From assembly GCA_025331445.1 (NCBI GenBank), contig JAIWNE010000087.1, positions 62,001-126,000 on the forward strand: 64,000 bases of DNA, given 5' to 3'. Under the pieces are notes generated by a model, which ran no database searches, was not told the DNA's origin, and saw only the letters and a program-made list of their open reading frames with translations. The position numbers and the translations under genes were made by a program. Below, one piece after another: positions 60,601 through 64,000 of the stretch (within the stretch, counting starts at the first letter, position 1; each line of letters opens with the position of its first letter). This DNA comes from Blakeslea trispora. Its lineage: Eukaryota > Mucoromycota > Mucoromycetes > Mucorales > Choanephoraceae.

Positions 60601-62337
60601 TACGACTATTGTCTTCTTGATTTGGATGAGACTCTACGTGGCCAATACGACATTGATCTCCGTACTTATTACGGATTTAACATCCCTGGCATTAGCATTA
60701 GATCAGGAAATACACACGATGCAAATGTTCCTATTATTATAAGAGAGCAACAACGTTTGATCATGATTGCGCAAGCCAAGCCAGATGATGTCAATGAATC
60801 GCAGTTCAACGAAGATCAGCTTTTGGCATACCGGGCCATTATTAATGCCTATCAAAACGTAGATTTGCCTTCTTCGGATGGAAAGATGTTTTTTGTTGAT
60901 GGTCCTGGTGGGACAGGCAAAACCTTCTTATTTAATGCTTTGTTGCATAAAGTTAGAAGAGAAGGCAATATCGCTCTGGCTGTAGCTTCAAGTGGCACAG
61001 CTTCACTATTGATGGAAGGTGGAAGAACTGCTCACTCGACATTCAAGATTCCCTTGAAAATTATTGGATCTTCAATGTGTGGCATCAAGCCCAACAGTAA
61101 CACTGCTTTGCTTTTAAGAATGACAAAGATGGTGATATGGGACGAGGCTTCTATGATAAGCAGAGAAGTTTATGAAGCAGTAGATAGAACATTTCGGGAT
61201 ATCCTTAAAGCCGAAAACCCCATTTTTGCCGATATTCCTTTTGGTGGCTGTCTATTTGTGTTTGGTGGTGACTTTAGGCAAATTCTGCCTGTAATTCCAA
61301 AAGGTAGTAGAGCTGATATTGTATCGTCATGTTTAAACATGTCTTTCCTTTGGCAATACATCACAGTGCTCAAACTTCGTGTAAACATGCGAGTCAAACA
61401 AGCTCTCAACCGTGATAATCCCAATCTTGCTCTTCAATTACAAGCATTTGCAGACTATCTTCTTGATATAGGGGATGATAAGGTTGAAACTCTTTCAATC
61501 AATATCTACCAGCGCCCGACTAAGACCGATCTGATTAAGCTTCCAAAAGCTATGGTTGTTCCTGGTAACAACTTGATCAATCTCTTGAGGGGTGTTTATC
61601 CTGGGCTGTATTCAAATCCTCAGACAATCGATCACAGTTCCATGATGTCTTCAGCTATCTTGACTACTAAGAACAAAGATGTAGCCAGCATAAATGAGCT
61701 GCTGCTTAGAGTTTTCCCAGGTGAATCAAGAACCTACTACAGTGCTGATAAACCAAAAAACATGGATAATCAGCAGCTTGCACCAACTGAGCTTCTAAAT
61801 TCTATCGAAACAGGTTCCTTGCCACCACATGCATTGACATTGAAAATAGGCGTTCCTGTCATGTGTTTGCGTAATCTCAATCCCAAGCAAGGACTTTGCA
61901 ATGGCACCCGCTTAATTGTTAAGTGTCTACTCGCAAATGTCATAGAAGCTTGCATTGCAACAGGATCTCATGCTGGAACCGTGGTTTATATTCCAAGAGT
62001 CAAAATACATACAGACAATGATCCCTCTGTTCTTATGCCTTTTGAAAGATGTCAGTTTCCTGTGCGACTTGCTTTTGGAATGACTATTAACAAAGCTCAA
62101 GGGCAAACTTTAGATAGCCTTGGATTGTATCTACCAAACCATGTTTTTGGTCATGGCCAATTATATGTAGCCTTATCCAGAGTCAAAACCCCTGAATCAA
62201 TTAAGATAATGGTGGACAGCAACTGCAACACAAAGCTTCCACACTCCATACAATCATCAAATGAAACATACACACGCAATGTTGTTTATACAGAAGTTAT
62301 TAAAAATTACAGCCCTGATATCAACATGGAATCTTAA
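57601..62337 (+). CDS. Helitron Rep/helicase (RepHel)
   Basis: 1578 aa in one exon. Three zinc knuckles open the protein: CPHCNKPGHVRRTHRDC, CSSCGQEGHRFNTHHAC and CNSCGSSTHRRRTNRSC (residues 6-105). A Helitron-like N domain follows. The HUH endonuclease has FITVTCNPAWPEI, GLPHAHMLFIL (His601, His603) and KYVFKYVYKG with candidate nucleophile tyrosines Tyr742 and Tyr746. The Pif1-type helicase has GPGGTGKT (1101-1108), VIWDEASM (Asp1181-Glu1182), FGGDFRQILPV, LRVNMRV, CQFPVRLAFGMTINKAQGQT (Met1494) and GQLYVALSRVK. All catalytic motifs are present with no stop, so the protein may be active in rolling-circle transposition. The ATG at 57601 follows an AAAACTAAA leader and is the first in frame. 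Confidence 0.95.
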   Translation: MTERICPHCNKPGHVRRTHRDCDANLQRNCSSCGQEGHRFNTHHACPNNPAVSSLNQDSTQTPSNSTSLPTETGIRENQDGANQYVCNSCGSSTHRRRTNRSCPFYQNNSLMAARDISKVLTERDDLGMMDVVCVECNALMWIEERTSNSSKIHPNFHLCCCSGSAIIEPLSATPPVLVSLLTGRDQRSIEFRSNIRSYNSSLSFASLGVKLDLSLANMRSGSYTFRIQGSPYHLIGPALPENGATPKFAQIYIHDSANELQNRASSFPDMNLDTLEQLQEMMHSMNPFVELYKNRIQIAEEQRDNGVPSSVSNNGINELNEVKMIFRAEGLPDRRRYNRPTGDSEIGVIIVGGEGSSNNMATSNRDVVVQLKGNGSLTRINETHQFYDPLHYVLLHPDGMAAWNIETKSLNAPHNKVSAMAYYSSRLMVRPNTGNLLHLFGKLFHQYVVDMYAKMEQGRLSFIRHHQEQLRSELYQGLEDALNSNDGATSLEQIGQKIILPSSFVGGPRHMHQNYQDAMSIVRRFGKPDLFITVTCNPAWPEIQRELQHGQKASDRPDLCARVFNMKLNRIIEEITKGLVFGRIVGFVYTIEFQKRGLPHAHMLFILHPDDKPATAEEFDAMISAEIPDPNLHPLAYETVTKNMIHGPCGALNPNSQCMKDGQCTKQFPKSFSSETKINASGGYPEYMRRNNGVVVLKTISGNQRLSIDNRWIVPYNLYLCTKYNAHINVESCASIDAIKYVFKYVYKGHDRAAVTIEERNEIKLYLDARYVSAPEACWRLFHYHLHREYPAHQRLQVHLENEQAVYYSEEDNLSSVVQRAVIQDTTLTAWMKTNRSDPAARNILYPNFPEHYVWHNDRNKHWTPRKRGNTIGRIYTVSPKQAEKYYLRMLLYHIPGAQCFADMRTVDGTVYPTFQQAAEALGILESDSQWEHCLAEASVFQSAKSLRNLFCTILAFCFPTNPFELYSKFKKDMSDDYMHELQNDEQIDPIITDIESLSYDYCLLDLDETLRGQYDIDLRTYYGFNIPGISIRSGNTHDANVPIIIREQQRLIMIAQAKPDDVNESQFNEDQLLAYRAIINAYQNVDLPSSDGKMFFVDGPGGTGKTFLFNALLHKVRREGNIALAVASSGTASLLMEGGRTAHSTFKIPLKIIGSSMCGIKPNSNTALLLRMTKMVIWDEASMISREVYEAVDRTFRDILKAENPIFADIPFGGCLFVFGGDFRQILPVIPKGSRADIVSSCLNMSFLWQYITVLKLRVNMRVKQALNRDNPNLALQLQAFADYLLDIGDDKVETLSINIYQRPTKTDLIKLPKAMVVPGNNLINLLRGVYPGLYSNPQTIDHSSMMSSAILTTKNKDVASINELLLRVFPGESRTYYSADKPKNMDNQQLAPTELLNSIETGSLPPHALTLKIGVPVMCLRNLNPKQGLCNGTRLIVKCLLANVIEACIATGSHAGTVVYIPRVKIHTDNDPSVLMPFERCQFPVRLAFGMTINKAQGQTLDSLGLYLPNHVFGHGQLYVALSRVKTPESIKIMVDSNCNTKLPHSIQSSNETYTRNVVYTEVIKNYSPDINMES

Positions 62338-62836
62338 AAACAATCTTATCAATTACCTTGCCTATATTATCTCAATCTACTTTTGCTATTTAGAACAATA
62401 AACTCATCTTACCATAAAAACAGAATTTATACCTCTATGGAAAAAGTGCAATCTAACTCATACTATTAGGCTTTTTTTCAAAATCATCTAATTAGCTTAA
62501 TTCGTTTCCACTGCCCCGGGACACATGTTTTTTTTTCACCAAAGCGACGGTTTAAAATACACGAAGCGCAGCGAAGGGGTTATTTTATACCATAGCGAAG
62601 GTTCAAAAAAAAATATGGGTGGGGCCCCACTTTGATCTTCTCATCGAATTAGTTGGCCTGCGGCAGCACGAGCAAATTACAAAGCGCAGCGTACCGAACC
62701 ATAGTGAAGGTCAAGAAAATTAACCAGAGCGCAACGGAGGTGCTAATTTTATTACCGCAATGGAGGTGCGGTTTGTAACATGCTCGTGTTTATTTATTTT
62801 TTGAATGTCAAATGGTAGTTCCAGAAGGATTTGACA
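62338..62836. other. Helitron 3' flank with GCGAAGG word cluster
   Basis: After an AT-rich 150 bp, 62510-62770 is dotted with related words: CGAAGCGCAGCGAAGG, ATAGCGAAGG, AAGCGCAGCG, AGAGCGCAACGGAGG and ATGGAGGTGCGG. They alternate with A/T stretches. A CCCCGGG palindrome lies at 62515. No gene. Similar words occur 3' of the Helitron relic at 8600-8660. Confidence 0.6.
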
Positions 62837-63945
62837 TTATCTTTTTTTTTTGAGCTTGGCCATAGCTTGATAGTGAAGACTATTGATAGCTGACCAGACT
62901 ATCTTGATGGAGCGTTTTAGCTCTAAAGCAATCCAATGGTTTCGGTTGACGAAATGCATCAGAAGAGGAAGAGGTTTGGGTCCTGGCTTGTAGTTAGCAG
63001 AGTTGAATCTGTCTAACACAGGAAGAAAAGTCAAGTGATCGCTGTCGTTGTCATAAACAGCCACTGGAACACCGAAAGTACAAGCAGCAATTTGTGCACA
63101 ATCGGGTGCCATGAACCAAAAGCGATTCTCTACGAAAGTATTGGCATCTATGGTTGTCTTCTTACTTCCAATTTTCTCTTCTATGCCAAAGCAAACAATT
63201 TTTTTGCATGCCTCCAAATCATACAACTGCCCAAAAGCCTTGAGGTATTCGTTGTAGTTTGAAAGCAGCTGATCGCGCATAGCGTACTTCACTTCTAGAA
63301 ATTCGTTTTCATCATCGAAGATCTGTGCATCCAAAGCACGAAAACCACAAAAACCGTCAGACTTGACATCCACAATGCCTGTAAAAGCATTGGATGGAAT
63401 TTCAGCAGAGATTTGACTGGCAAAACGATGATCTATGTAATTTGTTTATGTTGATTAGAGAATTAAATATGCATCTGATGAATATATCGACGCTCACCTT
63501 TTTGTTGTTTGATCATAGCTTTTTTTGCTCTGCTTTTTTCTTGGAGATCCTCAAAAATGTTCAAAAAAGCATCTGCAGTAGCTCTCTTTCTTTTTTTGGA
63601 ATTCTTTTCTTCCTCCAAAACTATGCCTTTTATTACTTTAAGTTGATCATAATTGGCAATACAGAAAAGTTTCTTACCTTTTTCAGAAAGCTTTGAAGGC
63701 ATGTTTGTTACCCTTTCTACATTAGCTTCTTTTTTCTTTTCTTCTTCTTCGTCATCTTCTTCTTCGTCGTCTTCTTCTTCGTCATCTTCTTCTTCGTCAT
63801 CTTCTTCTTCGTCATCTTCTTCTTCGTCATCTTCTTCTTCGTCATCTTCTTCTTCGTCATCTTCTTCTTCGTCATCTTCTTCTTCGTCATCTTCTTCTTC
63901 GTCATCTTCTTCAACGTCATCTCTCTTCTCAAAATCGTACAAATA
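62837..63945 (-). CDS. OTU-type cysteine protease domain protein (5' partial)
   Basis: Two exons in the window (63945-63498 and 63432-62837) are joined by a 65-nt intron (GTGAGC...CATAG). The frame is open at 63945 behind a TATAG acceptor, and a GTAAAA donor sits exactly at the window edge, so upstream exons lie outside. The first exon begins with an acidic run of DDEEE repeats and a lysine-rich stretch (NSKKRKRAT). The second starts with ISAEIPSNAFTGIVDVKSDG, giving the OTU catalytic block DVKSDGFCGFRAL (Asp and Cys). It ends with HFVNRNHWIALEL, the catalytic His. Total at least 347 aa. OTU proteases remove ubiquitin. In fungi and plants, OTU domains also occur inside MULE-type and some Helitron proteins, so this may be transposon-derived. 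Confidence 0.75.
63737..63912. repeat. Coding 15-bp minisatellite, about 11.5 copies
   Basis: The unit TCTTCTTCTTCGTCA is repeated almost perfectly. One unit has GTCG instead of GTCA. On the minus strand it encodes Asp-Asp-Glu-Glu-Glu in the OTU gene. The length of 15 keeps frame on copy-number change. Confidence 0.95.
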
Positions 63946-64000
63946 CTATAGTAAAAGAACTCTGTCAATAGAGCTTTTCTTCGAAATCAATGCATTTTAC

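Larger units (their letters stand above)
57350..62790 (+). mobile_element. Helitron, coding part complete; ends not fixed
   Basis: A rolling-circle transposon identified by its Rep/helicase protein. The left part includes the G4/hairpin repeat pair. The right part probably includes the 62.5-62.8 kb patch of GCGAAGG-type words. I could not place the expected TC 5' terminus or the CTRR 3' end with its hairpin, so the borders are estimates. Confidence 0.75.

Noticed and set aside
63717..63968. Minus ORF with repeated MTKKK units
   Set aside because: Alternative frame of the DDEEE minisatellite. The DDEEE frame continues into the OTU domain.

Overview
The window is AT-rich eukaryotic DNA, most likely from an early-diverging fungus (Mucoromycota, probably Mucorales). 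This is inferred from very short spliceosomal introns (about 50-100 nt, GTRAGT...YAG), an AT-rich background, fungal housekeeping genes (alpha-arrestin, Sac7-like RhoGAP, Gyp1/TBC1D22, Nrg1-like C2H2 regulator, SQS1) and a dense load of IS630/Tc1-mariner, Tnp2, Helitron and LINE sequences. No database search was possible. Exon structures were built by hand from splice signals, reading frame and family alignment from memory.

Layout. 1-10.6 kb is a transposon graveyard: a broken Tnp2 (CACTA-type) transposase, two decayed Tc1/mariner copies, a 75-bp tandem repeat, a decayed Helitron helicase end, and a short spliced gene resembling the Helitron N-terminus. 10.6-13.9 kb is gene-poor apart from tRNA-His(GTG). 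13.9-15.7 kb carries an alpha-arrestin with two PPxY motifs. 16.6-22.2 kb holds three more DDE transposons, one of them a young 2.1-kb element with 310-bp inverted repeats. 22.2-26.7 kb shows no gene.

26.7-49.9 kb is the genic block: RhoGAP with a predicted membrane anchor (+), ethanolamine-phosphate cytidylyltransferase (-), Gyp1/TBC1D22 RabGAP (+), an Nrg1-like zinc-finger protein (-), the 16-exon VWA8 AAA+ ATPase (-), an SQS1-type R3H/G-patch protein (+), and a small basic Alb1-like protein (-). VWA8 and SQS1 diverge from a shared 1.1-kb region. SQS1 and the Alb1-like gene converge with 51 bp between stop codons. A perfect 196-bp inverted copy of a RabGAP exon lies 1.8 kb downstream of the source exon.

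50-64 kb is again mobile DNA: an old LINE 3' fragment, a complete LINE with two open ORFs, poly(A) and a 13-bp target-site duplication, an open 1578-aa Rep/helicase Helitron, and at the edge an OTU-protease gene with an 11-copy acidic microsatellite. The most unusual structures are the 87-bp-period G-quadruplex/hairpin repeat pairs found at both Helitron loci, the two consecutive microexons in VWA8, and the inverted RabGAP fragment.
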